A DNA stretch of 64,000 nt, taken from positions 2,465,525-2,529,524 of the forward strand of contig NC_087378.1 in the NCBI RefSeq assembly GCF_963675165.1, given 5' to 3'. Within the stretch, counting starts at the first letter, position 1. Every line of letters begins with the position of its first letter. This DNA is from Halichondria panicea (Eukaryota; Porifera; Demospongiae; Suberitida; Halichondriidae). Below are positions 33,001-45,900 of this stretch, piece by piece. The position numbers and the translations under genes were made by a program. A model generated the notes under the pieces. That model was not told where the DNA came from and made no database searches. It saw only the letters and a list, made by a program, of their open reading frames with translations.

Positions 33001-33777
33001 GTCACTGATTGTGTCCACCACGACATCGAACCCAACTTGCTGCATGCAAAATAAATGTACTATCACCCTACGGAACACATCGTAAATTCAATAAGGTCCT
33101 ACTAGTGGCCAGATGGACGCATACATAAGGGTTGGTACTACTACTATAATACAAGATTTTGTTTCACTGCAGAAAGTTTGGTTTAACTTCAAAGTGCTGA
33201 AGGTGTGGCTCATAGTGAATGTGTACCTCCTCTGGTACCTAGTCCTCCAAAGAGAGAAACACAATAACAGACAAGCTAGGAACAGACCAGGTCAACATAG
33301 AGCTACTGCTACGTGCAATTGTCTCTTGAAGTAGATCTAACTAGGACTTGCGGTTTCCGCCCACTTTTGATAAATCATATTCTTACTAAGTATCAATGGA
33401 AAAACTTGATATAGCAACGTGTTCATATATATACAGGGTTGGGCTTCACCTAGGCCCAACTAACTAGTACAATGGGAATGCTACCATGACAATTAATTTA
33501 CGAAATGGATACATGTATGCACACAGTACAATGTAAGCAAAACTATCCTCACCCACGGATTAGTTTCTGGTCCGTGTGACCTCCCTACAATGTTACCACT
33601 CTCAGTGATGAGCACTGCATCAGAACCACTGCCACCTCTGTGGAAAACAACAATGGAGTACCCCAATATCTAGCTCTACACAACAAAATTGAAAACAGCA
33701 ATATGCAAGAATCAAAGTAACACATATTTATTTATTTACCCCTGAATCCCACCATAAAGTCTGTCAGTTCTTTCCAT
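30032..33777 (-). CDS. NAGK: N-acetyl-D-glucosamine kinase
   Basis: Ten exons (minus): 33777-33740, 33637-33553, 33039-32941, 32493-32352, 31923-31810, 31632-31520, 31430-31343, 31206-31106, 31048-30967, 30204-30032; all in phase, 344 residues, the same length as human NAGK. The enzyme phosphorylates GlcNAc from lysosomal breakdown or diet to GlcNAc-6-phosphate in the cytosol, using ATP. Seen here: the N-terminal phosphate loop [15 protein letters not shown] (human VEGGGTRS), substrate motif [15 protein letters not shown], the catalytic-Asp motif CTDTFGSIA (D110, human D107), the GTGSNC adenosine motif, [13 protein letters not shown], and the C-terminal [11 protein letters not shown]. Its start codon lies 180 bp from the Tudor gene start. 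The acceptor region of exon 4 has been tandemly copied upstream, and intron 9 holds a Helitron relic. Confidence 0.96.
30470..30960 (+). mobile_element. Helitron-type coding relic in NAGK intron 9
   Basis: The plus strand contains scrambled pieces that resemble proteins of Helitron/Pif1-type elements: a basic run of Arg-rich repeats ([13 protein letters not shown], 30520-30610), then [20 protein letters not shown] (30779-30838) and, in another frame, [20 protein letters not shown] (about 30851-30910). The last two are adjoining motifs of the region preceding the Helitron helicase, so at least one frameshift separates them. It lies antisense to NAGK. Decayed, not functional. Confidence 0.6.
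32480..32740 (-). repeat. 82-bp tandem repeat copying the NAGK exon 4 acceptor
   Basis: Three units with an 82-bp period (ACCCTGAGCATGAGG at 32491, 32573 and 32655). On the gene's strand each unit contains the intron end, CTCAG, and a diverged copy of the first coding bases of exon 4 (GGTTTGTCGCTGAGTGGAGG in the real exon). The upstream units carry changes and run into a stop (TAG) after about 14 codons, so they cannot replace the real exon. Confidence 0.85.
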
Positions 33778-33957
33778 GACGAGAGGAGCAACAGTACGTA
33801 GCTATTATATATAGTGCAGCAAAGTATAAAAGATGGGAGTGGCTAGGTCTAGGTCCAATTACTTGGCGCATGCGCACTATCACCCCACGTGTAGCACACT
33901 CCACATGGACTTGGAACTCTGGACTTGGAGAAGATGATGAACGGTTCTAGGTAAAGA
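33778..33957. promoter_or_regulatory. Divergent promoter of NAGK and the Tudor gene, with NRF-1-type site
   Basis: The two start codons are 180 bp apart. The gap contains a perfect GCGCATGCGC palindrome (33866-33875), the classic NRF-1 recognition core, followed by CACGTG (33886-33891). A TATATATAG is present at 33806-33814. Such CpG-containing sites stand out in this AT-rich sequence. Confidence 0.65.
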
Positions 33958-36900
33958 ATGAGTGACTTCCTCGACCACACTGACCGTCCAAAGATTGCCT
34001 GGTCCAAGACACTTAGCAATCTCACTGCTAGCAATAGTACGTCTAAAAAGCAGAACTTGTAGTCTTGTGTTTGGGTATACATAACATACATACGATACAT
34101 ATAAATTATACATAATATATGCAATGTTAACTACGTGATTTGTATTGATTTGTATGTATTCATGTTAACATTGTACTGCGTTTACTTGTTTGGAAAGATT
34201 TGTCATGAAACTTGCAATACAATGCACACACGTCAAAGTCGGAAAGGGATTTGATTTGATAGTAATATTGTGTATGGATCAGATTATGTGATAACCACCT
34301 TCACAAGACTGCTGTGTACACCTTTAAACTGCTAATGTCACCTGTTTACGAGAATCAAGCACTGATTAATGCTGATCAATAGATTTCCTCTAGTGATAGA
34401 GTTCATTATAAATGATGATTATTATATTCTCTAGTAACTCCTTCACCTGCGTCAACATTGTCCTCTGGTCCTACCAAACCTCGTAACCAAGTTTCCCGCA
34501 AGTTGGCCGCACAATTGGCAGCAGCTGCAGGATATTCAGATGTTGAAAAACTTTCTGAAGCTGCTTCAAAGTGAGTTTGCTCAACTGTCTTAATCATCTT
34601 TTTCTAGAATAACGCCACGTTGCGATTATTGTGAGAGAATAATACTGTATAACTTGTTTTGTATTGCAAAAGTAACCCTCCTTACTTACCCCAGGGGCGA
34701 CATAGACAGCTGGGACCCAAGAACATTCGATCACGAGTCGCGCTCGTTCAATTCGTATGAGGAGGGTGGTCTTGGCTCAGTCATGCAGAACTGCAAGGAG
34801 TCTGGCCCCAAAACCGTCAACCTCTATGTTGGTAAAATACCAGCCACCCTCACCAAGGTGTTTACTTTTTCAGTGCAACTTGTAAAGATTGACAGTTTTC
34901 ATTGTAATTTCGAAATATTTTTTTAGGATACATGCACCATGTCACCGGAATTTTCTCCCAATGTTTGCTTGAATTTGTATAGACCTAGTGCTCAGTCTGT
35001 TTGTTGTTCTTCTGTGCAGGAGGGTCTTCGTAAACTCTTCTCAAGGGCTGGGAAAGTGAACCGTGTTTTTCTCAACAACCCCAAGACTGGGCAAAACCTC
35101 ACCTTTGGGTAAGTTCACTAGAATGTGATTAGATCACACTGTACTTGCAAAACAGTGTCAGTATATGAATACCCTGGCCAAAAAAATGTTATGCTTCGGA
35201 TGTGTAGGGTTACGTGATTAGGTAGACAGTAATTATGTTATCATAATTATCATTGTTTACGTTAGGTCACCAACTAGGCCTGGTAAATATTGCATGATTA
35301 TGGGCGTGGTTTCAATTCGTTCAGATTCAACTAATTTCTTCGTAAAAGCTGCCGTAATCACAAAAATAGCTCTGTGTTACAAGATATCTAAGCTAGCTAG
35401 GTATTCTAGGTGGTAGCAAGAGTTCATTAGCTCTTCTCAGGAGTATTAAGGACTGTCCAAATTAAAATGACATGGAATTTTGTTATAATGATATTCATAT
35501 AATGATATTCATGCGCGCAACGTCATCGCTTTGGAATGTTTATCACGTGCGTGGGTGGCAAACGTCTGCAATTACTGGTGAGGGCGGAGCTTGGGTCATA
35601 TGACACTCTTACTTAATTTATTAAAGTTGACCGTAGCTACTTGATTGAGTAAAACCCTGAAAGCATTTGTTGTAGGCTACCTAGTAGCTATTAAAGGCCT
35701 TAACTAAGACTAGTAGAGAACTTGTTTCCTGCTGCGCAAGACAGTGCAGCCAAGCAAGAAAGTTAGGAGGAGAAATCAGGTAAATATTAGCTTGTTGTTT
35801 GTATAGACCATGATTACCTATGAATCTGCTTTTGCGCAGCAGGATTTCATCAGTATATGATATGTACATCAGGATTCCAGGAAAAGATAGGATCTAACTA
35901 AATTGGAACAAATGCTTATTTTATAATTAGTTTTACAAGGAAATTTCATGTTAATTGGTCACATGATAATCACATGATCTTTATTTTTGATTAAGGAAAC
36001 CTAAATGTCAAATTAATAATTATGTTTAATATCGCACACTTTTCAATGTATGTGACGTTGGCCTTTTCTTGATTCTGGACGTGCCTTAATGCACCTGAGT
36101 TGGTAGTAGCTATCAAGTTGTGTCAAACAAGAAGGCCTCCCTCAATGAGCATCAAGTCCAAGCTGTCAACTCCAGTGTGAAGGAATGGACATTTTGTGTG
36201 GTTCCCTACTGTTGCAGACAGTGAACTTGGAAGCCATTTAGCTCGATCTACCTGGTCGTTAGATAGCATTCTATTATTTATTTGTATGTAGTTTAAGGTA
36301 GTTAACGTAGTTAACGAGGGAGCGGCCTTACCTCGAGAAAAGGGGCACTCAGACATACGGGCGTGCCCCTTCTTGCATGCATAGCCTACACGTGCAAGCT
36401 TACAGAACTGTCTTACAAGTGCGTTGACGGCTGCTCAACTTTCGAGCCTCCCACCCCCCCAGTCGGTTACTACCTATCACCTCTTTCCATCTGTTGATGA
36501 GGGCCCCCCCAAACACTTACATGCTTAATGTTAACCACGGGGGCCCCTCTCTCAGGACTCCCCCAAAACCTAACCACAGTCACGTGACCTTCGACCTCTA
36601 GGGCGACAGAGTCCACGGGACACGTGACTCCAGCTTAGTCCCGGTACTGCCAAAATGTTAATAATATCCGCGCACCGGATATGACACTCTAGTTATTGCA
36701 ACACTCTTGCGACCGTAGTTAACATTTGTGTAGCTGATTATACAATAGACCTTAGATCTCTATAGACACACCCATATGCAATCTTCACTAGGAAACATAG
36801 CGTTATTTTGGAGACAACTCGGCCTGGGTACATGCATGTATACGTAGCTTTGCTGTCTGGCAATCCATAGTAACGGATTATTAGCGGGTGTGTTGTACCA

Positions 36901-39900
36901 GAGCTCAATGCGCTTGTATTCAAGAATGCGCTTATGTTCATTTCAAGCCACCCAGTAACCAAATAAAGAGTAATGACTCGCCTACTAAGCAACCATAAAC
37001 TGTATCAATGAAAGCATCGCAGGTGCTGATGCCTCGGTGGATGTGTCAAAGCTACATAACATAAAGCTACTATAGCTAATAGACACGGATACATATCGTA
37101 ATGTTCTTACTGTATAAATCAGTAATCACAGATGTACTGTGCACAGTGAATGTGTACGGCAATGCAATGTCCTTTGATCTATAATTACCAGCAAAACTCA
37201 AAGAGTGGGCGTTCCAAACCGATTTTTCTCCAATAGAGCATAGTTTGCGTTAAGGAGGAAAGCCTGTCTGTAAAGAAGATTTTGCAAGCTTTTGTACCAC
37301 AACTGAAGCTATCCTTGAGATTGTAAGCGGTTCCAATAGCTACTACTAGTTGCACAGACTGAATGTCTGGAGCTAAGAAAGATTCTACTGTCGATAACTC
37401 TCATCAGCTTGCAGCATCACAAAACAAGCAGGCCGTTAAGGGCAAGGTACTTCAAATAGTATACTGGGATGCTACACTCCTACTTTCTGAATAACGAGTA
37501 ATTTAGTCGACAAATTTCACATTGAACTCAAATGTAAAAAAAACTCAGCAATATTTGTGCTCGTGTGATGTTGTCTGGCCCCCCCGAGCTCTGTGTATGA
37601 CTATCATCCAATAATTTTGCACATGCGCAAGCAGCCAGTAGCAGGCCTCCTTTCTGAGGCCTTGTGAAGGAAGCTAGATCAGGCCCCAAAGAGGTTGGAG
37701 AGACTCGCATCACCAGCTATATTATTAGAGCTACCATGCACTATACAAACTAGCTAGCTCTAAAATTATCGTATCATATATCCGTCGCATAATTAAATAT
37801 AGTCTGGTACAAAAACCAGCAGTCAAGCATGTGTTTAAAATAACGATACGTAGGACTACGCTTGTAATCGAGTATGTGCTAATAATCCAGTTTCTATAGT
37901 GTATAACATTATGCTGCATTATAATAGTTGTGTAGGCAGTGCATTTACAGTTATAACTGGATTTCTTAACTCAATAAGTTTCCTGGTTTTTACGTGTGTA
38001 GCTGTGCCCTAATGCAAAAACTGCATATATTTGCTTTGACAAAATTAATTTTTTCTGTAGGTTTGTCGAATTCAATACAATCAAAGAAGCAGCTTCAGCA
38101 ATTCAATTACTACACAATTTCGATATTGGCAACGATGACCGCCTTGTTGTCAAGATATCCGAAACACACGAACAGAAAGAAGCCAGACTTTCAAGACGAA
38201 CAAATTCACTTGCTTCTCACGTCCCCTCATTTGACGATACTGAGTGTGATTCTATCACTGACAATACTCATGATAACCCCCTCCTACCACAATACAAGTC
38301 GCTGTCCCTACGGAGTCCCGGAAAACCAAATCCAGCTTTCGACAGTATTGTAGGCACACAGAGGTCCCCGGCAGGTGGGGCTACTAGCCTGAAAGCTATG
38401 TCCAGTGCATTTGAGCAGGAACCAAATGAGAAAGTGTGTGAAAGAGCCTCTTCTGTGAATTCGACTCGAATTAACGATTATCTTCCCTGCCATGTGTGTG
38501 ACACATCCACTTTCAATCGTTGCTCGTTGTGCAAGACAGCTTATTGTTGCCTACGCTGTCAAACCCAAGACTGGCCAAAGCATCAATCGGAGTGCAAGCT
38601 AATCCAACTCGAGGGGAACGTTGGTTCTGTTGACCCTCCAACCCCACCCAGACCCTGTACCCCCCCACTTCATAAAACAAGCAATGGTCTACTTAGAGAC
38701 GATTCTAGTGACAGTTTCGATGAGCTATATGTCGATGAAGATGTCAAGTATCAGCAACTCAAAAACGAATTTAGTTTCGAACAGAAAAATGTGGATACTC
38801 AAAACAAGCCTGCGGAGGCTACGACACCTTCTACTGAAGCTGCGATTATGCAAATCCCATCTGCATTTGCACCGGTTACTGCTGCAGCTACACCTTCTTT
38901 TGAGAGTGAGCTTTTCCAGAATCCTTCCAAAAACCGTTACAAAGAGGCTGAAGGAGTTCCTTTGCAAGCTATTCTACCCCAATTCGACCTGGTGGCTCAG
39001 CCGTTGCCGTCTATTTCCCTCAGGGATACCGAGCTTCCCGAAGATTTTCCTGTGATTGTTACAGCGTATTGCGATGTTTCACACTTTAGTGTTATTCCAG
39101 CCTCAGTTGAAACTCTCCAAGCGTTCCTTAAAATAAAAGATTTCGGTGATAGGTCTGATTTCAGTCCCGAATACTCTTCAACTATTGGTACGATTTGTGG
39201 GTACAAAGATGAAAGTGGAACCTTCTATAGACTAAAGATTATCCACACACCAACACAAACTGTTGATCTTTATGACACTGGTTACAGAGCCATTCTCCCG
39301 TTCACTTCATTCGTTAAACTCCCCGATGAACTTATCTCCATCCCGAGTCTGTATAAAAGGTGCTCCCTCAATGATCTGCGACTAAACCCTGAAGTGCCTG
39401 GTGGAGTCGAGTATCTCAAAGAATTAATCGATCTAAAACCTGTACTCATAAATAGCGCCAACCTATACAGTAGCAATGACATGCAGATCCTCTGTTGTTG
39501 CATATCCACTTTGGACAAGCTGGTCGACATTCATGGCAAAATTGCTGCCAGTCAATTCTGTACAAAGAAGAACTATAATAACAATTCCAACATGTCAAAT
39601 CCACGGTCTCTTAATAAACTAGCACTCGATTCAAACCAATCTGGACACAGATCACCTTTTGGCACGGCTCAAAATACATCGACTCCTGGGCAGCCATCGG
39701 TCAATGGTGGCACACTTTACAAACCAGTCCAAATGGCATGCAAGGTCCCTTTTCACTGCCCACCTTTCAACGAAACTTTGACCATCATCCCCAGGGTTGT
39801 CCTAAACCCAAACATGATATGGGCTCAAACTATTCACAAGAACTTTTCCAATTTTCACAAGCTGCAAGCTGATGTCAATTCCATGTATCAGTCGTCTGTG

Positions 39901-42900
39901 GATAGTTCCTACGCACCTTCTGTTGGCGAAATGTGTATTGCCAAGTTCTCTAGCACCCAGTCTTTCTATCGAGCTGAAGTGCTCTGTGTGAACCACAACG
40001 GAACGGTTGACGTGCATTTTGTAGACTTGGGTAACCGAGAGACTGTCTCTACCGAGCAACTTCATTACACAATGTCCCACTTCCTCACTCTACCAAAGCA
40101 AGCGCTGAAGTTCTCCCTCGCTGGTCTGGGCCCTGCTAACACTGCACACAGCTGGAGCGATGCAGCTGTCATTGTATTGAAAGACAAGATAGTGAATCGT
40201 CGAGTGCAAGTGAAGATATTGTCCGTCACGAACGAAACGTTGGAGATTGAAATGTACGATCCTGAAGATCCCTCGCTGACTATAAACGATTTCCTTGTAC
40301 AGAGAGGACTAGGGAGTGTTAATGTCACATGTGTGGGCACACCCACCATCCCTACAACACCAACTGGCAGCATCACGGGAGTTTCCGTTAGCTCCACCGC
40401 TCAATCACTTGCAATGGCTTTCAAGAAATTAGTGAGCCCTAGCGCTGACCCCAAGCAGAGTGGCGATTATCTTCCTTCTATTTCTGAGTCACCTGCAGTG
40501 ATGAATAATGTTGCTACAGCTGGTATTGTTAATGGTCACCATGTGCCACCGCACAAAGTATCTCCGTCTAGTATGAACGTTTCCTCTGTGGAAAAGATGT
40601 TGTCTTTTAATTCTTCTGAATCAAGTGCTGCAGAGGATCATTTCGAGTCTTCTACCATGGCACCCCCAATTGATGAAGTAAGCCCTCGTTGTAATGGAGT
40701 ACATTCCTCTTCAGCTACAAAGTTTTCTCCTACTTTTAACGACGAACTGATAATCAATTACGTTGAGCTGAAAAAGGACACGATATGTCAAGTGACTGTC
40801 ACTCATATTACCAACCCATCTGATTTTTGGGTGCAACAGTTGAGTAAGCTAGCCGTCAACAAACTAATGTCTTTGTACGATAAGATCAAGAAGACTGAAC
40901 TCGTGCCTCTAACTTCTGTCTCTGCTGGTGACTTGTGTTTGTGTCGATTTTCTGAAGACAAACAAATTCATAGAGCTCGTGTACATTCTATAGAAAACAA
41001 AACTGCTGTTGTCATCTATCTCGATTATGGTAACTCTGAAACTGTCCCGTTAAATGACCTCTACGCAGTTAGCAGTGAATTGACTTCGTTCAAGCAGCTA
41101 GCGACATCGTGTACAATCAATAATCTTCTCAAACCAGACGGAAAGTTGTCCAAGTGGAGCGAAAGCTCTGTTATCTTCTTCAAAGAAAAAGCTTTTGACA
41201 AAGAAGTTGAAATGAGAGTTGTTAAATGTATGGGACGCAAGCATGTTGTCAAGATCTTTATCAATACCAGTAAAGGAAAGGAAAACATGTTGGATTTGTT
41301 TGTTAATAGTGGACTGGGAAAAAGAAGTGATTTGCCAAGTGAAGAACGTAAAAGAAAGCAAAGATCCCCTCAAAAGAACGAGTCTAATTTCCGGCAAAGA
41401 TCCAGCCCCAGTGAGAATAGTTCAACAACTTTTCGGACTGATAAAAAGTTTCCTACTGAACAAAATTCCGGCACGTTTCTTCGGCGAGACCGTTCAACTG
41501 AAGAGCCGTATGAAATCTCTCTATCCAATTCAAAACTCTCTCCTCCCCCTCAAGCACGTGTGTATTCGAAAGTAGCCGACATGAAAGTGGTCGATCTTTG
41601 TGGAGAAACTGATGTTATGGTGTTGGAAGTCTATCACCCTCAGAACATTGTTGTGCAACCGGCCAGTACTGGGAATGCTGAATGCCTTGATAAACTGTCC
41701 ACCAGTTTGAGTGCACTCACGGTGCAACCTTCAAAGTCTGATTTGCCTGGTGTTGGCTCTCTCTGCTGTGCTAATTTCTCGCTGGATGGACTTTGGTATC
41801 GAGCGCAAGTGTTGAAACATTCTCCGTCTGGAGCTGAGGTCTACTTCATCGATTATGGTAACACGGAAACTGTTCAGGCTCAAAGTATCACCCAGTGCCC
41901 CCAGGACGTTGCCGATATCCCTGTATGTGCAGTGAAGTGTTCTCTGAATGGAATATCACCTGCTCCTCCCAACACCGAGTGGCCATCCGAAGTAGCAGCT
42001 CGTCTCAAGATTCTGTGCTCAGAGAAAATCCTTCACGCGAAGGTGCTCAGTGCCAATTCTGCTAATGGTGTGAAGAATATTCAATTGTTTGATTCTTCCA
42101 GTGGTGATAAGATGGACATTGCTGCTAATTTGATTCAACAGAAGTTGGCTGCTCCTGTTGCTATGGCAAGCGTTAGAATGCCCAAAATCTCTGATATTCA
42201 ACAAGTTACTCTGCCCTCTGGCGTTTTCCAAGTTGCCATTAGCCATCTTGAATCTCCAGCGGAGATGTATGTTCAGCTAGCCACTCCAGAAAATGCTGCA
42301 CTCTTGGACGAATTTAGCACAGATCTCAACGACAAATTCTCATCCAATCCTCCCGTTCCACTGAAAACTCTCCCATCCAAAGGATCTCTCTGTGCTGCCA
42401 AATTCTCTGACAATTCCTGGTACAGAGCCGAGGTTTTATCTGTGTCAGGCACCAGCTGTGAAGTGAGATTCATCGACTACGGTAACAAAGACATGGTTGA
42501 TTTGAAGAACATGACCTATTGTCCTGAAGAGCTTCTGTCCGCACCTTGTTTTGCCATCTGTTGTAAACTAACTGGAGTGGAGTCCCCCAGTTTTGACAAA
42601 ACATCCTGGACAAAAGAATCTATTTCACAACTCAGAAACCTAATATTCGAGAAAATTGTGCAGGCTAAAGTGACTGGTACTGATGCATTAAACAATTCTC
42701 CATTGTTGAAGCTCAAGGATCCCTCCAGTGATACTAGTGTCGGCCAAAAGTTAGTGCAGCTCGGATTTGCAGTGGATTTGAATGTCGCCAAGCAAGTATC
42801 AAATACTATTCTCCCATTAGCTACGGTATTGAAGAAGCAAAAGCTACCAAGTGGGACATTTGCATTGATGGTGACTGAAGTTATATCTCCTGGAGAAATC

Positions 42901-45900
42901 TATATTCAAGTGGCCAATCCTGAACTGGCCAGCTTGTTGGATGTGCTAGGTACTGATCTCAACAACAAGTTCACTCCCGGAATTCCACCCTCTCTTGTGA
43001 TAAAATCTCCCCCACCTAAGGGATCTCTGTGCTGTGCTAAGTTCTCTGATGGTTCCTGGTACAGAGCCGAGGTCTTATCTGTGTCTGGCACCAGCTGTGA
43101 AGTGAGGTTCATCGATTTTGGCAATAAAGACATGGTCGATTTGAAGTGCTTAGCTGTCCTTCCCGAGGAGTTTCTGTCTGCACCTTGCTTTGCCATTTGC
43201 TGTGGACTAGCTGGAGTGAAATCTCCTGCCGCTACTAAGGAAGCCTGGCCGCAAGAATCAGCTGCACGGCTTGCTCAGTTAGTGGCTGACAAACTCTTGA
43301 GTGCTGAAGTGGTGAACGTAGATCAACCTAACAATGTTCCTCTTTTGAGACTGAGAGATTCTGCTGATGCCGATTTAAGCCATGATTTGCTAGAGAAGGG
43401 ATTAGCATTGACTACTGAAAAAACTTCTCCCCCCAAAAAGCAAGTTGTGTGTTCACATCCTGTTGCGACGATGCTGAAGAAGCTAGAGCTACCGACTGGT
43501 GTTTTCCAGGTTATTGTGAGTGAATGTGGGTCTCCTGGAGAAATGTATATTCAACTAGCCACTCCCAAACTAGCTCAATCGCTGAGCCAGCTGGGCGAAG
43601 ATCTCAATGACAAGTTCTCTCCATCTATTCCACCGTCACTTGTTGTAGAAACGCCCCCATCCAAAGGTTCTCTTTGTGCTGCCAAGTTCTCTGATGGCTG
43701 CTGGTACAGAGCCGAGGTCTTATCTGTGTTAGGCACCAGCTGTGAAGTGAGGTTCATCGACTACGGCAACAAAGACACGGTTCTACTCTATAATTTAGCA
43801 ACCTGTCCTAACGAGTTCTTGGTAGCACCTTGCTTTGCCATTCAGTGTGGACTAGCTGGAGTGGAGTCTCCTAATTCAAACAAGGTGATCTGGCCAGAAG
43901 AATCGATACTGCATCTCAAACAGCAAACTACCGACAAGCTTTTGAAGGCCAAATTAGCCAACATCCACCCAGTCAGCACTATTCCCTTTTTGAAGATGAA
44001 AGATCCTGCTAGTACAAGTGGCACGGATGTGAGCTCTGAGTTAATTCAACAAGGTTTTGCATTGAGCCCAGCCAACTTCTCTCCCAGTGCACCAACCAAA
44101 AAGTCACCAACATCTCTAGTAGCAAAGCCTTCTCCTAATCCTCTAGCAACTCCTTCTCTCAGTTTACAAGCAACAAAGTCTCCTAACTTCAACATAGAAA
44201 AACAACCAAGACAATCTCTTCCAATGGCAACTGTGTTGAAGAAATATGAGTTACCTTCTGACGCTTTTCAGGTTGTTGTAAGTGAGGTGGTGTCTCCAGT
44301 AGAGATGTATGTTCAGCTAGCTACGACAGAGATAGCTACAATGCTGGACAAGCTGAGTGCTGACCTAAACAATCATTTATCTTCCAACCCTCCTGTCTCT
44401 CTTATCAGTAAAGCTCCCCCATCCAAAGGTTCTCTCTGTGCTGCCAAATTCTCTGACGATTCCTGGTACAGAGCCGAGGTTATATCTGTGTCATGCACCA
44501 GCTGTGAAGTGAGATTCATTGACTACGGTAACAAAGACATGGTTGATTTGAAGAATATGACCTATTGTCCTGACAAGTTTTTGTCTGCACCTTGCTTTGC
44601 CATCCGTTGTGGACTAGCTGGTGTGGAGTCTCCTAATTCTAACAAGGCAATTTGGCCAGAAGAATCGATAGTGCATCTCAAACAGCAAACTACCGACAAG
44701 CTTTTGAAGGCCAAACTAGCCAACATCCACCCAGTCAGCACTATTCCCTTTTTGAAGATGAAAGATCCTGCTAGTACAAGTGGCACGGATGTGAGCTCTG
44801 AGTTAATTCAACAAGGTTTTGCATTGAGCCCAGCCAACTCCTCTCCCAGTGCACCAACCAAAAGGTTACCAACATCTCTAGTAGCAAACTCTTCTCCTAA
44901 TCCTCTAGCAACTCCTTCTCTCAAATTACAAGCAGCAAAGTCTCCTAACTTCAACATCGAACAACAACCAAGACAATCTTTTCCAATGGCAACTGTGTTG
45001 AAGAATTGTGAGTTACCTTCTGACGCTTTCCAGGTTGTTGTAAGTGAGGTGGTGTCTCCAGTAGAGATGTATGTTCAGCTAGCTACAACGGAAGTAGCTA
45101 CAATGCTGGACAATCTGAGTGCTGACCTAAACAATCATTTATCTTCCAACCCTCCTGTCTCTCTTATCAGCAAAGCTCCCCCATCCAAAGGTTCTCTCTG
45201 TGCTGCCAAATTCTCTGACGATTCCTGGTACAGAGCCGAGGTCTTGTCTGTGTCAGGCACCAGCTGTGAAGTGAGATTTATCGACTACGGTAACGAAGAC
45301 ATGGTTGATTTGAAGAACATGACCTATTGTCCTGACAAGTTTCTGTCCGCACCTTGCTTTGCCATCCGTTGTGGACTAGCTGGTGTGGAGTCTCCTAATT
45401 CTAACAAGGCAATTTGGCCAGAAGAATCGATAGTGCATCTCAAACAGCAAACTGCCAACAAACTGATGAAGGCCAAACTAGCCAACATCCACCCAGTCAG
45501 CACTATTCCCTTTTTGAAGATGAAAGATCCTGCTAGTACAAGTGGCACGGATGTGAGCTCTGAGTTAATTCAACAAGGTTTTGCATTGAGCCCAGCCAAC
45601 TTCTCTCCCAGTGCACCAACCAAAAAGTCACCAACATCTCTAGTAGCAAACTCTTCTCCTAATCCTCTAGCAACTCATTCTCTCAGTTTACAAGCAGCAA
45701 AGTCTCCTGACTTCAACATTGAACAACAACCAAGACTATCTTTTCCAATGACAACTGTTTTGAAGAAATGTGAGTTACCTTCTGACGCTTTCCAGGTTGT
45801 TGTAAGTGAGGTGGTGTCTCCACTAGAGATGTATGTTCAGCTAGCTACAACGGAAGTAGCTACAATGCTTGACAAGATGAGTGCTGACCTAAACAATAAG

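Noticed and set aside
33849-34124. Minus-strand 91-codon frame over the first Tudor exon
   Set aside because: It is antisense to an exon whose donor and phase fit the RRM exons, and it has no domain.
38308-38493. Minus-strand frame opposite the Tudor gene (and many others to 46841)
   Set aside because: These are shadows of the long coding exon; their periodic recurrence simply follows the Tudor repeats.
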